A stretch of DNA of 26,385 nt from NCBI GenBank assembly GCA_964448755.1, contig CAYUXF010000021.1, positions 1 through 26,385 of the forward strand, written 5' to 3'. The position numbers and the translations under genes were made by a program. The DNA is from CAYUXF01 sp964448755 (GTDB lineage Bacteria > Margulisbacteria > Termititenacia > Termititenacales > CAYUXF01). Under the pieces are notes generated by a model, which saw only the letters and a program-made list of their open reading frames with translations, was not told the origin of the DNA and ran no database searches. Positions within the stretch are counted from its first letter, which is position 1; each line of letters opens with the position of its first letter. Positions 1 to 7,979 of this stretch are shown here, piece by piece.

Positions 1-587
1 TGCGTTCGGTCCAAAAAGCTGTCGAGCATCTTGGACATCAAGCGATAATTACCTCGGATGAATGCTCTATTTTAAACGCCAAAAAATTAATTCTCCCTGG
101 CGTCGGCGCTTTTGCGCAAGCCATGGGAAATTTAGAAAAACTCCAGCTAATAAACGCTCTGCAAAAATACACTCAAAAGCAACGCCCACTGCTTGGCATC
201 TGTCTGGGAATGCAATTATTAATGACCACGAGCGAAGAACACGGTCAAACCGGCGGCTTAGATCTAATACCAGGCGAAGTTCTTTATTTCAGAAATAACG
301 GCGCTTTTCCGTCTGTTTTAACAGTCCCACATATGGGCTGGAACGATCTTATACAAACACGCCAAACAAAACTCTTTAAAGACCTGCCTACCCCGGCCCA
401 GGTTTATTTTGTCCATTCTTATTATGTTAAACCGGCAACTGACAACGACTGTCTTAGCACAACAAGTTACGGTCTGGATTTTTGCTCTGCCATAAATAAA
501 GAAAATATTTTTGGTGTTCAATTCCACCCGGAAAAAAGTGGCCGGATAGGCCTGCAAATACTCAAAAATTTTATTGAACTAATTTAA
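1..587 (+). CDS. hisH: Imidazole glycerol phosphate synthase glutaminase subunit HisH (5'-truncated by the window)
   Basis: This is the glutamine amidotransferase subunit that makes ammonia for HisF in the fifth step of histidine biosynthesis, in the cytoplasm. The reading frame is open from the window edge; the first full codon is at base 3. It shows the class I amidotransferase signatures in order: LILPGVGAF near the start, the nucleophile elbow GICLGMQLL with its Cys, VYFVHSYYV in the middle, and GVQFHPEKSG carrying the catalytic His and Glu. Only the first 10-20 residues (glutaminase strand 1) appear to be missing. The stop overlaps by four bases with the stop of the convergent gene at 584-973. 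Other his genes, if present, lie upstream, outside the window. HisH paralogues paired with surface-sugar amination enzymes also exist, and without hisF in view that role cannot be excluded. Confidence 0.93.
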   Translation, partial: RSVQKAVEHLGHQAIITSDECSILNAKKLILPGVGAFAQAMGNLEKLQLINALQKYTQKQRPLLGICLGMQLLMTTSEEHGQTGGLDLIPGEVLYFRNNGAFPSVLTVPHMGWNDLIQTRQTKLFKDLPTPAQVYFVHSYYVKPATDNDCLSTTSYGLDFCSAINKENIFGVQFHPEKSGRIGLQILKNFIELI

Positions 588-973
588 TTTTTAGAACGAT
601 TAAACTGTTCTTTTAAACCATCAAAAAATTTCTTACGTTCCTGGATTTCCTCATAAATACCCTGAAGCTCGGCTTCGGTCTTTTGCATTTCACGGCCCAG
701 GCGTTTTTTCTCGTGTCCCCAGTAAAAATAACCGACCAGACCAACAAGGAAAAGGTAACCAAACCAGCAAAAAACCGGCAATAACGCTTTAGTTAAAAAC
801 CAATAAACCACTACCCCAGCGGTTATGCCGCTCTCCAGAGAAGCACGCAGCAAGCTTTTTTTTAAAAAGAGATTATAAAAACCGGCTAAAAACTTATTCT
901 CTGCCAGTGGTGTATATTTACCGTATTTAGACTTAGACATCTCTTCTAATTTTTTTTTATTTATTTTAGGCAT
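584..973 (-). CDS. Small membrane protein with C-terminal coiled coil, function unknown
   Basis: I do not recognise a family for this 129-residue protein. The first 45 residues are Lys-rich. Two hydrophobic segments at about residues 46-66 and 67-86 form a membrane hairpin. The rest (about 87-125) is highly charged, rich in Glu/Lys/Gln and predicted by eye to be a coiled coil. The start is supported by an AGGGGG ribosome site six bases upstream of the ATG. It is the last gene of the seven-gene minus-strand operon, 31 bases after the radical SAM gene, and converges on hisH with a four-base overlap. A structural or scaffolding role at the membrane is possible, but nothing in the sequence proves it. 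Confidence 0.7.
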   Translation of the reverse strand: MPKINKKKLEEMSKSKYGKYTPLAENKFLAGFYNLFLKKSLLRASLESGITAGVVVYWFLTKALLPVFCWFGYLFLVGLVGYFYWGHEKKRLGREMQKTEAELQGIYEEIQERKKFFDGLKEQFNRSKN

Positions 974-1004
974 AGTTACCCCCTGAAAAATTTAACTAAT
1001 TATA

Positions 1005-1706
1005 TCAAAGATATAGGTTAGCGAACAATTTAATAAAACAACGGATAGTTTGCAGAGAAAACAATTCCAGTTCTGGTAAAACGCCCTGACAATATTCAAC
1101 CGTTTTTCTATTCTTTTCTTTAATTAACAATACCGTTTTTTTAGCCGCATAATACCGCAAATGATCTCTAAGTTCTTTTTTCTTGGCTGTTCTGTCAACA
1201 AGCAGCAAAAAACCTTTTTTTTGTCGACAGACCAGCTGATAGAGATCTGGCAAGTTCTCAATATTAAAATCATTGATTGGCAAAACAACCAAATATTTTT
1301 TCTTTTGCTCGGCAAAATAATCAAAAAGATGAAGATACTCCTGATAACTATCAAGTCCGGTCTCTTCTATCAGCGAGGCTTGCTCTGGAGCTGGCAAATA
1401 AATAACCGGCAAATCAACATAATGGTAAATATTTTTTTCCAGAGAAACCGGTTCCAGTCCGTTAATTGTTAAAAATATTTTTTTATTTTTATTTTTTAAT
1501 TCTTTTAAAACTGCTGGCAGTTCCGGCGCTAACAAAGGGTTACCACCACACAAATTAATTATCAAAGAATTCTCCGCCGCCTTAAAAACACACGGCAGTC
1601 CAATAACACGCTCTTCTTGCCGCCAGAGCTGACAGTTATTGCAAAGAAAGTTACAGGTTGTTGTCAGCGCAATATTAGAAAAAAACTTATACTTTAGTAG
1701 CGACAT
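1005..1706 (-). CDS. Small radical SAM-like protein
   Basis: The N-terminus carries a radical SAM cluster motif, CNFLCNNC, with C18, C22 and C25 in the CX3CX2C spacing. It is followed by an INLCGGNPLL segment (about 50-59) at the place of the usual GGEP SAM-binding motif. At 233 residues it is short: room for a partial TIM barrel but no SPASM or other auxiliary cluster domain. Single Cys residues at 39 and 53 are not in recognisable cluster motifs. Its start lies 20 bases inside the upstream glycosyltransferase gene, so translation is probably coupled; no clear ribosome site is seen. The substrate is unknown. Its position after a GT4 glycosyltransferase and an exporter suggests, by inference only, modification of an envelope glycan or small metabolite. 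Confidence 0.8.
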   Translation of the reverse strand: MSLLKYKFFSNIALTTTCNFLCNNCQLWRQEERVIGLPCVFKAAENSLIINLCGGNPLLAPELPAVLKELKNKNKKIFLTINGLEPVSLEKNIYHYVDLPVIYLPAPEQASLIEETGLDSYQEYLHLFDYFAEQKKKYLVVLPINDFNIENLPDLYQLVCRQKKGFLLLVDRTAKKKELRDHLRYYAAKKTVLLIKEKNRKTVEYCQGVLPELELFSLQTIRCFIKLFANLYL

Positions 1707-2859
1707 CGATCAATCTTTGATAATTAACGATCATCCGGTTAGCCATGTGTTTCATATCTAAAAGCGCTGCTTTAGCTAAAGCTTCCTCACCTTTAAGTTT
1801 GCGCATCTCTTTACTGCTTAGTAAGCGCATTAATTTCAAGGCAAATTCCATGATATCGGGCGAACTGGCATAGCCACCTAAATTATCAGCAATAATATCA
1901 GCAACCCCCATGGCGTTAACTGCCACGACCGGCGTTCCGACCGACATCGCCTCTAAAACAACCAACCCTTGGGTCTCGGTCATAGAAGAAAAAACAAAAA
2001 CATCCGCCAATGAGTACCAGCTGGCCAGCTCTTTTTTATCCGAAACATAGCCAGTAAATTTCATTTTATGATCTATTTTAAGATCGGCTGCCATTTTCTC
2101 AATATTTTTTTTATTATCGCCGTCACCCAGAACAACAAATAAAATATGCTCGCGGACCTTTAAAACTTCGCGGTAAACTTTTAAGAGAAATTCTAGATTT
2201 TTTTCTTTGGCAATTCGGCCGGCGTAAACAATAACCTGAATATCTTCTGGAATCTGTTTATTTCTCCTAAAAACATTCGGATCTTCAATATTTTTAGGAA
2301 AATCGTCTGCCACACCAGTCGGCACAATATCTATTTCCTGATTAACCCCGTAGTTTTGCAGCTCCCGCCGCATACTCTCCGACGGACAAATAATCAGGTC
2401 GCATTTTTTACAGTATTTCTTACTGGCGTTCTTAACGATCCAAAGATTAATATTTTTAGTGAACGGGAAATAGTGAAGATATTCTGAAAAAAGCGTATGA
2501 TAGGTATGAACCATTGGTATCTTATATTGTTTTGCTAAAAAGAGCGCCAGCATCCCGAGCGTAAAAGGGGTATGCGAATGAATGATGTCAAATTTAAGAT
2601 CTTTAAATTTTTTTAAATGACCGGAAAAAGAGTAGGCCATTTGATGTTCGGGCGCCAGCGGATATTTAACTGATTTAAAATAAAATATATTATTTTTACC
2701 GAGCTGTTTTTCTTCTTTAGCACTCAGTGTCTTGTCCTTAGGCGCAAAAACAAAAACCTCATGGCCAAATTTTTCCAATTCATTTTTAAATAGGTTGATC
2801 GATGTCACGACCCCATTGATCTGCGGAATATAAGTATCGGTAAACATGGCTATACGCAT
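1687..2859 (-). CDS. GT4-family glycosyltransferase, diacylglycerol glucosyltransferase-like
   Basis: This is a retaining GT-B glycosyltransferase of family 4, 390 residues, the usual length. The N-terminal Rossmann half begins MRIAMFTDTYIPQINGVVTS, typical of the subgroup that includes 1,2-diacylglycerol 3-glucosyltransferases and related lipid or inositol transferases. HSHTPFTLG lies at about 94-102. The C-terminal nucleotide-sugar half has YAGRIAKEKNL (212-222), VVLGDGD (242-248) and the EX7E motif ETQGLVVLE with E295 and E303. It probably acts at the cytoplasmic membrane face on a lipid or polyprenyl acceptor, but the sugar and acceptor cannot be read from sequence. An AGGTGAA ribosome site lies seven bases before the ATG. 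The upstream MFS exporter gene ends 14 bases before it, and the downstream radical SAM gene overlaps it. Confidence 0.9.
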   Translation of the reverse strand: MRIAMFTDTYIPQINGVVTSINLFKNELEKFGHEVFVFAPKDKTLSAKEEKQLGKNNIFYFKSVKYPLAPEHQMAYSFSGHLKKFKDLKFDIIHSHTPFTLGMLALFLAKQYKIPMVHTYHTLFSEYLHYFPFTKNINLWIVKNASKKYCKKCDLIICPSESMRRELQNYGVNQEIDIVPTGVADDFPKNIEDPNVFRRNKQIPEDIQVIVYAGRIAKEKNLEFLLKVYREVLKVREHILFVVLGDGDNKKNIEKMAADLKIDHKMKFTGYVSDKKELASWYSLADVFVFSSMTETQGLVVLEAMSVGTPVVAVNAMGVADIIADNLGGYASSPDIMEFALKLMRLLSSKEMRKLKGEEALAKAALLDMKHMANRMIVNYQRLIDVATKV

Positions 2860-2873
2860 TTTAAATTCACCTG

Positions 2874-4073
2874 TTATTTTATTTTTTTAATACTAAACAT
2901 CAAAATTACAGAAAAAATCCCCAGCAAGGAAAAAACCAAACGATACCCCAAAAGATCGGTCGCGTAACCGGCAATGACAGGCGGAATAGTATAGGCAATA
3001 CTATTGAACATATTCTGTACTGAAAAAACTTTACCATGAATGACTTTCGGCGTCCGCTCTTGAATAATGGTCTGAAGCGGTGCTGTCAAAAAAGCATTGC
3101 CAATACCCATACAAAAAATAAAAAACAAGGCCTCCGGCAGTGTCGTTGAGTTACCCAAACAAAACAACATACTGCCGATCAAAAGAAAACCGATATTAAT
3201 GATTTGATATTTAGTTAAACTCCGCAGCATCCTACTGATAAAGACAATCCCGACACCCATACCAACACCAGACACCGCTACCAAATAGCCAAAATCGGTC
3301 GCCGGAATATTTAAAACATTACTAGAAAACCCGATCGCCAGAACAGAAATAATAGCAAGGATCATAATACTAAAAAACATCTGCAATATGGCATAAAAAA
3401 CAATACGGTGTTTAAAAACAAAACGAACCCCCGCCCGAAACTCTCTTTTAATTGTACTAAAACTACTCTTTTTTCTATTTTTTTCTTCAACATTGCCGAT
3501 CAATAGAATAAATAAAGAAGCAACTAAATAAAAAGCAGCAATAACATAATAAGTGCCGTTAATGCCAAATTTACTAACTATCGGCACAGCAAGAGCAAAA
3601 CCAACAACAGAAGCGATCATCCAGCTGCCCATAAAAAGAGAATTAGCCAGGATCAATCTGGCCTTATCGACTATCAAAGGAATTAGTGCTGTTTCAGCCG
3701 GAATAAACAGCAAAGAAACTGTAAAGACTGCCGCACCAATCAAAAACAAAAACAACAGCGAACTCTTTAAAAGGAGTAATCCCGGAATAATCATAATAAT
3801 AATAAAACGCATAATGTTAGATAAAAACATCGTATTTTTTTTGCGGTGTCTATCGACCAGCACGCCAAATATTAAAGAAAATAAAATAGCCGGGACACCA
3901 AAAGACAGTAGCGGGATACTAACACCAAGGTTAGTATGTGAGAATTGATAGGCGGTGATCATTAAAATATAAGTAAACATCCGGTCCGCCAATTGAGAAA
4001 TAAACTGCGCGGCCCACATTTTCATAAAATCAGAATTTTTATAAAGATCTCTATATTTAACTTTTATAGACAA
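2874..4073 (-). CDS. MFS transporter, EntS/MFS_3-like exporter
   Basis: This is a 399-residue polytopic protein with about twelve hydrophobic segments. After a short cytoplasmic N-terminus (RDLYKNSDFMKMWAAQF, typical of the enterobactin-exporter-like MFS_3 group) come ADRMFTYI and the loop 2-3 signature VDRHRKKN, a clear MFS motif A. The probable role is proton-coupled export of a small molecule; the substrate is unknown. The start is TTG at 4073, preceded by GGGAG six bases upstream, and lies 17 bases inside the recO-like gene, so translation is likely coupled. It sits in an operon with a glycosyltransferase and a radical SAM protein. Confidence 0.88.
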   Translation of the reverse strand: MSIKVKYRDLYKNSDFMKMWAAQFISQLADRMFTYILMITAYQFSHTNLGVSIPLLSFGVPAILFSLIFGVLVDRHRKKNTMFLSNIMRFIIIMIIPGLLLLKSSLLFLFLIGAAVFTVSLLFIPAETALIPLIVDKARLILANSLFMGSWMIASVVGFALAVPIVSKFGINGTYYVIAAFYLVASLFILLIGNVEEKNRKKSSFSTIKREFRAGVRFVFKHRIVFYAILQMFFSIMILAIISVLAIGFSSNVLNIPATDFGYLVAVSGVGMGVGIVFISRMLRSLTKYQIINIGFLLIGSMLFCLGNSTTLPEALFFIFCMGIGNAFLTAPLQTIIQERTPKVIHGKVFSVQNMFNSIAYTIPPVIAGYATDLLGYRLVFSLLGIFSVILMFSIKKIK

Positions 4074-4584
4074 TTTTTTCTCCCAGATAATCGCTCAATA
4101 AACATTCAAACTCATGCTTATTTATTTCAACCGCACCGACTGGCTTAATCCCGAGCAGCTCAATGATCTCATTAAAAAAATATTCTCTTACAGAACTATT
4201 TTTTTGTCCACGGTCAAGGAGTTCCAAGCAATTCTGATAAACTGCAAACAGTTTAGGCTCAGCATGGTCATCAAAAACTATTCTGCGGATAATTGCGGTA
4301 ATCCACGACGCTTCCTGATAAGCTCTGTAATTTTTCCGAAAAGTCTCATGAAATTTAAGCGTTTCAAATTCTCTTAAAACACTTAAATTTTTACCCGGTA
4401 AAATTGTATATTTATTTAAATTAAAATAATCAAGCCCGCCGGCGTTATTAAGATTATTCTTTTTTAAAAAATTTTTGGCGACCAAACCCTTTCGGCCCCC
4501 TTCCTGAGAAAAAACTACCAACAACAGATCTTGATCATTAAGCTCTTGTTTTTTTAATAAGTAACCATGGAGATAGTTATCCAT
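4057..4584 (-). CDS. recO: RecO-like DNA repair protein, short form
   Basis: This resembles RecO, the mediator that loads RecA onto SSB-covered DNA and anneals strands. The N-terminal OB-fold region is recognisable: LHGYLLKKQELNDQDLLLVV, then FSQEGGRKGLVAKNFLKK, then YFNLNKYTILPGKNLSVLREF. A helical part follows (EASWITAIIRRIV and YQNCLELLDRG). At 175 residues it is shorter than the usual 230-250, and the C-terminal four-Cys zinc motif found in many RecO proteins is absent. The reading frame is clean, and the downstream MFS start overlaps its end, so it looks like a shortened family member rather than a broken gene. It begins eight bases after mgtE with no obvious ribosome site. Assignment rests on the N-terminal domain. 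Confidence 0.72.
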   Translation of the reverse strand: MDNYLHGYLLKKQELNDQDLLLVVFSQEGGRKGLVAKNFLKKNNLNNAGGLDYFNLNKYTILPGKNLSVLREFETLKFHETFRKNYRAYQEASWITAIIRRIVFDDHAEPKLFAVYQNCLELLDRGQKNSSVREYFFNEIIELLGIKPVGAVEINKHEFECLLSDYLGEKIVYKS

Positions 4585-4592
4585 TAGGACTG

Positions 4593-6008
4593 CTAAAGCG
4601 GGAAAAACAGCTTGATCAAAAGAATACTCAGAGAAAAGTAAATTATCAGGCCAAGAATATCAATGATCGTCGTGATCATTGGGCCGGAAGCAACTGCCGG
4701 GTCAATACCGACCTTGCGAAAAAATAGAGGAAAAATTGTCCCCAGTGAAACAGCCATCAATGTATTAGTGCACATGGCAATACCAATAATAAAACCAATA
4801 TTATGTTCGGTATGAAAAAAGAACGAAAAAACAGTGACGATCAAACCAAGAACCAGACCGATCAGAAGCCCAACTGTAATTTCGCGCAATAAGTGTTTGA
4901 AAATATATCTATCTTCAACCTCACCAATGGCAATACCACGAACCATGATAGTTGAAGACTGTGAACCGACATTACCACCCATTCCCAAAAGCATCGGCTG
5001 AAAACTCATAATAATACTGACCGGGATCAACATCTGCGAAAGCGGCATTGAATAACTTCTAATAATATAACTGGTCATAAAACCACCCAGCAGCGTGATC
5101 AAAAGCCAGGGCAGACGGAACCAGGCGGAACGAAAAACAGAGCCTTTTAAAAGAGCAGCTTCCTCGGTAGCCAGTGTCGCCGCCTGTTTTAAAATATCTT
5201 CGCTGGTCTCTTCTTCAATAATATCAATAACATCATCGACCGTGATCAAACCGACCATTCTCTGATATTGATCTATAACCGGCAAGGAATAGAGATCATA
5301 TTTAGCTATCATCTCCGCCGCTTTTTCCTGATCGGCATCAACAGCAACTGCCAGAACTTTGTCTTCGCGTATTTTTTTAATTTTAGTTTTTGGAGAATTG
5401 ATCACCAGCTGATCTGTCGAAACGATTCCCACCAGACGACCCTCTTCATCCACAACATAGACATCTGAGAAACGCAGCTCTGTTTCAGCCACTTTTTTTC
5501 TAATATGAGAAATGGCCTGAGCCACTGTAAGATTTTGTGGAATAGCCACAAATTCTTTGGACATGATACCGCCGGCAGTATCCTCCGCAAAAGACATTAA
5601 TTCTGAAACATCAGCCGCTTCATCACGGTCCATATTCTGAATGATCGCGGCAGAAACCTCCTCAGGCAATTCACCCAATAGATCGGCAGCATCATCAGAT
5701 TCCATTTCCTGAACAATAACAGCAGCTTCTTTGGGGGTAAGACCGGCAATGATCTTTTCCTGCAGTGAAAAATCGAGCTCCTGCAGCAAAGCCGCCGCAT
5801 TTTCAGTTTTAGTGATCTTTAAAAAAACAATCAACTCTTCAATTGAAAGCTTCTCAAAGATCTCAACAATATCCGCCAGGTGAAGTTTAGCTATCAATTT
5901 ATTGATCGCCAAAGTATCTTTATTGTGCAGGGCTTTCTTAAAACTCTCTACCGAGAATTTTAATGCTCGGCGCTTAATAACATTAGAGATTTTCCCCCGT
6001 ACTTCCAT
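4593..6008 (-). CDS. mgtE: Magnesium transporter MgtE
   Basis: This is the MgtE Mg2+ channel/transporter, 471 residues, a normal length. The order is a cytoplasmic MgtE N domain of helical repeats (about 20-135, with AADLLGELPEE and DRDEAADV), two CBS domains (about 145-270, with SDVYVVDEEGRLVGIVSTDQ and LPVIDQYQRMVGLITVDDV), a connecting helix, then five membrane helices. The pore signature LGMGGNVGSQSSTIMVRG and the last-helix region DPAVASGPMITTIIDILGL, with the conserved Asp, are intact. The CBS and N domains normally sense intracellular Mg2+ and close the pore. The gene starts 12 bases after the DUF1015 gene and is followed eight bases later by recO. No Mg2+ riboswitch is seen in the 35-base leader of the operon. 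Confidence 0.97.
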   Translation of the reverse strand: MEVRGKISNVIKRRALKFSVESFKKALHNKDTLAINKLIAKLHLADIVEIFEKLSIEELIVFLKITKTENAAALLQELDFSLQEKIIAGLTPKEAAVIVQEMESDDAADLLGELPEEVSAAIIQNMDRDEAADVSELMSFAEDTAGGIMSKEFVAIPQNLTVAQAISHIRKKVAETELRFSDVYVVDEEGRLVGIVSTDQLVINSPKTKIKKIREDKVLAVAVDADQEKAAEMIAKYDLYSLPVIDQYQRMVGLITVDDVIDIIEEETSEDILKQAATLATEEAALLKGSVFRSAWFRLPWLLITLLGGFMTSYIIRSYSMPLSQMLIPVSIIMSFQPMLLGMGGNVGSQSSTIMVRGIAIGEVEDRYIFKHLLREITVGLLIGLVLGLIVTVFSFFFHTEHNIGFIIGIAMCTNTLMAVSLGTIFPLFFRKVGIDPAVASGPMITTIIDILGLIIYFSLSILLIKLFFPL

Positions 6009-6020
6009 TAATAAAGTTTA

Positions 6021-7289
6021 CTACTTTATTTTATAAAAGACCATCCCGGAAAGGAGTTTAGGGTAAAAGTCTGTCGATTTTTGCGGCATAACATCACCAG
6101 CAGTAGCCACTGCTTCTACCTGATGAACATCGGTATAATTAAGCAAAAATAATCCCTGATATTTACCGGATTTAACACTTTCTACAGCTTTTTCGGCACT
6201 GCGGACATAAGCAAGATTAGTCTGTGCCGCCTGCTTTTCCTGGCTGATACCCAGGATCTTCTCCATAATAATAGTATGCAGAACAGCGACATCAAGTTTC
6301 TTCCAATAAACAGAATGCCGCTCGCCAATGAGCTCATCCATTGCGGCACTGTTTTTTAAAGCAAGTAAATAATATTTTGCACCGGCATAAAAACCAATGA
6401 CATTCTGCTCTCTTTGCGCCGCCATGGCCTGCTGTATATCAGCGAGAGAATCTTTAACCGTTACCGCAAAATAAGGCTCTGCTTTTTGCAAAAATGTTGT
6501 TTCAGAAAAATCTGCCAGAGCATAGACCAAACGGTGCGTCGGCAATACGGTCAACCCTTCATCATCCATATTGATCAGCGTCATCATACCGTAAGCAAAG
6601 GCCCCTTCTGTACCCGGTTCCTGACCGTTCTCGCGGGCAAAATTACAAGCAGTGTCATAACGGTGGTGCCCGTCGGCGATCAACAATGTCTTATCGGCCA
6701 TTAAGGCAGTTACCTGTCCTATTAATTTTTCGTCATCTATTTTCCATAATTTATGTGTATCGCCAAAGTGATCGACAGCCAGTTCATCGGCCGGACGACC
6801 GGCTATAGCAGCATCCAACAAACCATTAATTTTTTTCTCTTGATCAGAATAGAGCATAAAGATCTGGCCAAAGCTAGCGTTAGTTGCCCGCATTAAATTA
6901 AGCCGGTCAACTTTAGGACCGGAGAGTGTCCGCTCATGCGGAAAAATAATTTTTTTATCAAAAGTCTCCAGACCAACTAAAGAAATCAGGCCCTTGCGAA
7001 CTTTTTTGACGCCATCAATTTGATATTCCTGATAATAGGCATAAATAGCGGGCTTTTCCTCTTCTTTTAAAATTCCATTTTCCTGCCAGCTCTTAAAATC
7101 AGTAGCAGCAGCCTGATAAGGATCCGCGGCATTATTTTTAATTAATTTAGCGGTAGTGTATTGGGAACGGCTATAGTATTCTGCTCTCAATTCATCGGAA
7201 ATCTTATCATAGGGCTGGGTGACAACATCGGACATTTTTACTTTCTCTGTATTGTAACGAACTCCCTTAAAAGGTTTTATTCTGACCAT
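6021..7289 (-). CDS. DUF1015 family protein (COG4198)
   Basis: This is a cytoplasmic protein of 422 residues in the conserved DUF1015 family, whose biochemical role is not settled. Typical landmarks are PYDKI (26-30), FPHERTLSGPKVDR (116-129), and the family's hallmark ADGHHRYDTA (205-214), followed by a Met-rich strand (MMTLINMDDEGLTVLPTHR). The length matches family members. It is the first gene of the seven-gene minus-strand operon, with an extended -10 promoter about 45 bases upstream. A GGAG ribosome site lies 13 bases before the ATG, a longer spacing than usual. The link to MgtE and RecO downstream does not reveal function. Confidence 0.9.
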   Translation of the reverse strand: MVRIKPFKGVRYNTEKVKMSDVVTQPYDKISDELRAEYYSRSQYTTAKLIKNNAADPYQAAATDFKSWQENGILKEEEKPAIYAYYQEYQIDGVKKVRKGLISLVGLETFDKKIIFPHERTLSGPKVDRLNLMRATNASFGQIFMLYSDQEKKINGLLDAAIAGRPADELAVDHFGDTHKLWKIDDEKLIGQVTALMADKTLLIADGHHRYDTACNFARENGQEPGTEGAFAYGMMTLINMDDEGLTVLPTHRLVYALADFSETTFLQKAEPYFAVTVKDSLADIQQAMAAQREQNVIGFYAGAKYYLLALKNSAAMDELIGERHSVYWKKLDVAVLHTIIMEKILGISQEKQAAQTNLAYVRSAEKAVESVKSGKYQGLFLLNYTDVHQVEAVATAGDVMPQKSTDFYPKLLSGMVFYKIK

Positions 7290-7330
7290 TTCAACAACAC
7301 TCTCCTAATATAAAATTAAAACAGGGGGAG

Positions 7331-7339
7331 ATTATATCA
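7331..7339 (-). promoter_or_regulatory. Extended -10 promoter of the DUF1015-mgtE-recO operon
   Basis: Read on the minus strand, the sequence is TGATATAAT: a consensus TATAAT (7336-7331) preceded by TGn. No good -35 box is seen at the expected distance, which is acceptable for extended -10 promoters. The start point would be near 7324, giving a leader of about 35 bases containing the GGAG ribosome site. Confidence 0.5.
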
Positions 7340-7413
7340 CAATATTTTAAAACGTATATTTTGCCGTTAAAACGGGTATATTTAGAGAGGCAGCTCAAAA
7401 AAGAGAAAACACT

Positions 7414-7857
7414 ATGAAAAATAAAAAATATAAAAAAGGGTATACAATTATCGAATCACTGGGGGTCCTCTCCATGATCGGCATCATGGCGTCAATCTCA
7501 GTTCCCTCTTATCTTTCGGTCAAAAAAGCCGCTCAGGTTACAAAAGCAGAAGCGGAAGTGAAAGTTCTACAGACTATTGTAGAAAGATATAAAACAATTA
7601 ATCAGCGTCTGCCAGAAGGGCTAGATCTCTCTACCTTTAACACTAATATCAATATTACCGGCCAGACGATCAATGACCCTTTTAAGGAAAATTGCAGTTA
7701 TGAATTAGAGACGGGGAAAACCGCAGGCGGCAAAGAGTATTACATAATATACTCCAGCGGCGATAACAGAAAAAAAGATTTTTATTTACACCAGGACCAG
7801 ATCTATCTGCAAGGCGACGATATTATTGCCAGTAATCTGCCGATAATTTCGCACTAA
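7414..7857 (+). CDS. Type IV pilin / type II pseudopilin-like protein (paralogue A)
   Basis: This is a 147-residue prepilin. A short basic leader ends in KKG and is followed directly by the class III cleavage and assembly helix YTIIESLGVLSMIGIMASIS, with the invariant Glu at mature position 5. Mature position 1 is Tyr instead of the usual Phe. The soluble domain resembles GspG-type pseudopilins: a helix with periodic Glu/Lys, NDPFKEN where GspG has its DP-W motif, then YYIIYSSGDN. It ends in QGDDIIASNLP, which is shared with the pilin at 9550-10023. The product would be cleaved by a prepilin peptidase and sit in the inner membrane or a (pseudo)pilus. No secretion or pilus assembly genes are in the window. 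The ribosome site is weak (AGAG). Confidence 0.88.
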   Translation: MKNKKYKKGYTIIESLGVLSMIGIMASISVPSYLSVKKAAQVTKAEAEVKVLQTIVERYKTINQRLPEGLDLSTFNTNINITGQTINDPFKENCSYELETGKTAGGKEYYIIYSSGDNRKKDFYLHQDQIYLQGDDIIASNLPIISH

Positions 7858-7979
7858 AAATCTCCGGTTTCTAGCTGAGTTCTTTAACCATTAACAAAGC
7901 AACCACAAAGATTGTATTTTTTCTTTTTCTATATTAGATTAATTAAAAGTTACATAATTAAAATGTCGGAGAATTTATT

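Noticed and set aside
123..587. hisH as a short complete gene starting at ATG 123
   Set aside because: The same frame continues to the window edge with the conserved PGVGAF region upstream of that Met, so the gene is simply cut by the window.
7290..7413. An M-box Mg2+ riboswitch upstream of the mgtE operon
   Set aside because: The leader after the predicted start is only about 35 bases, too short, and no M-box motifs are visible.
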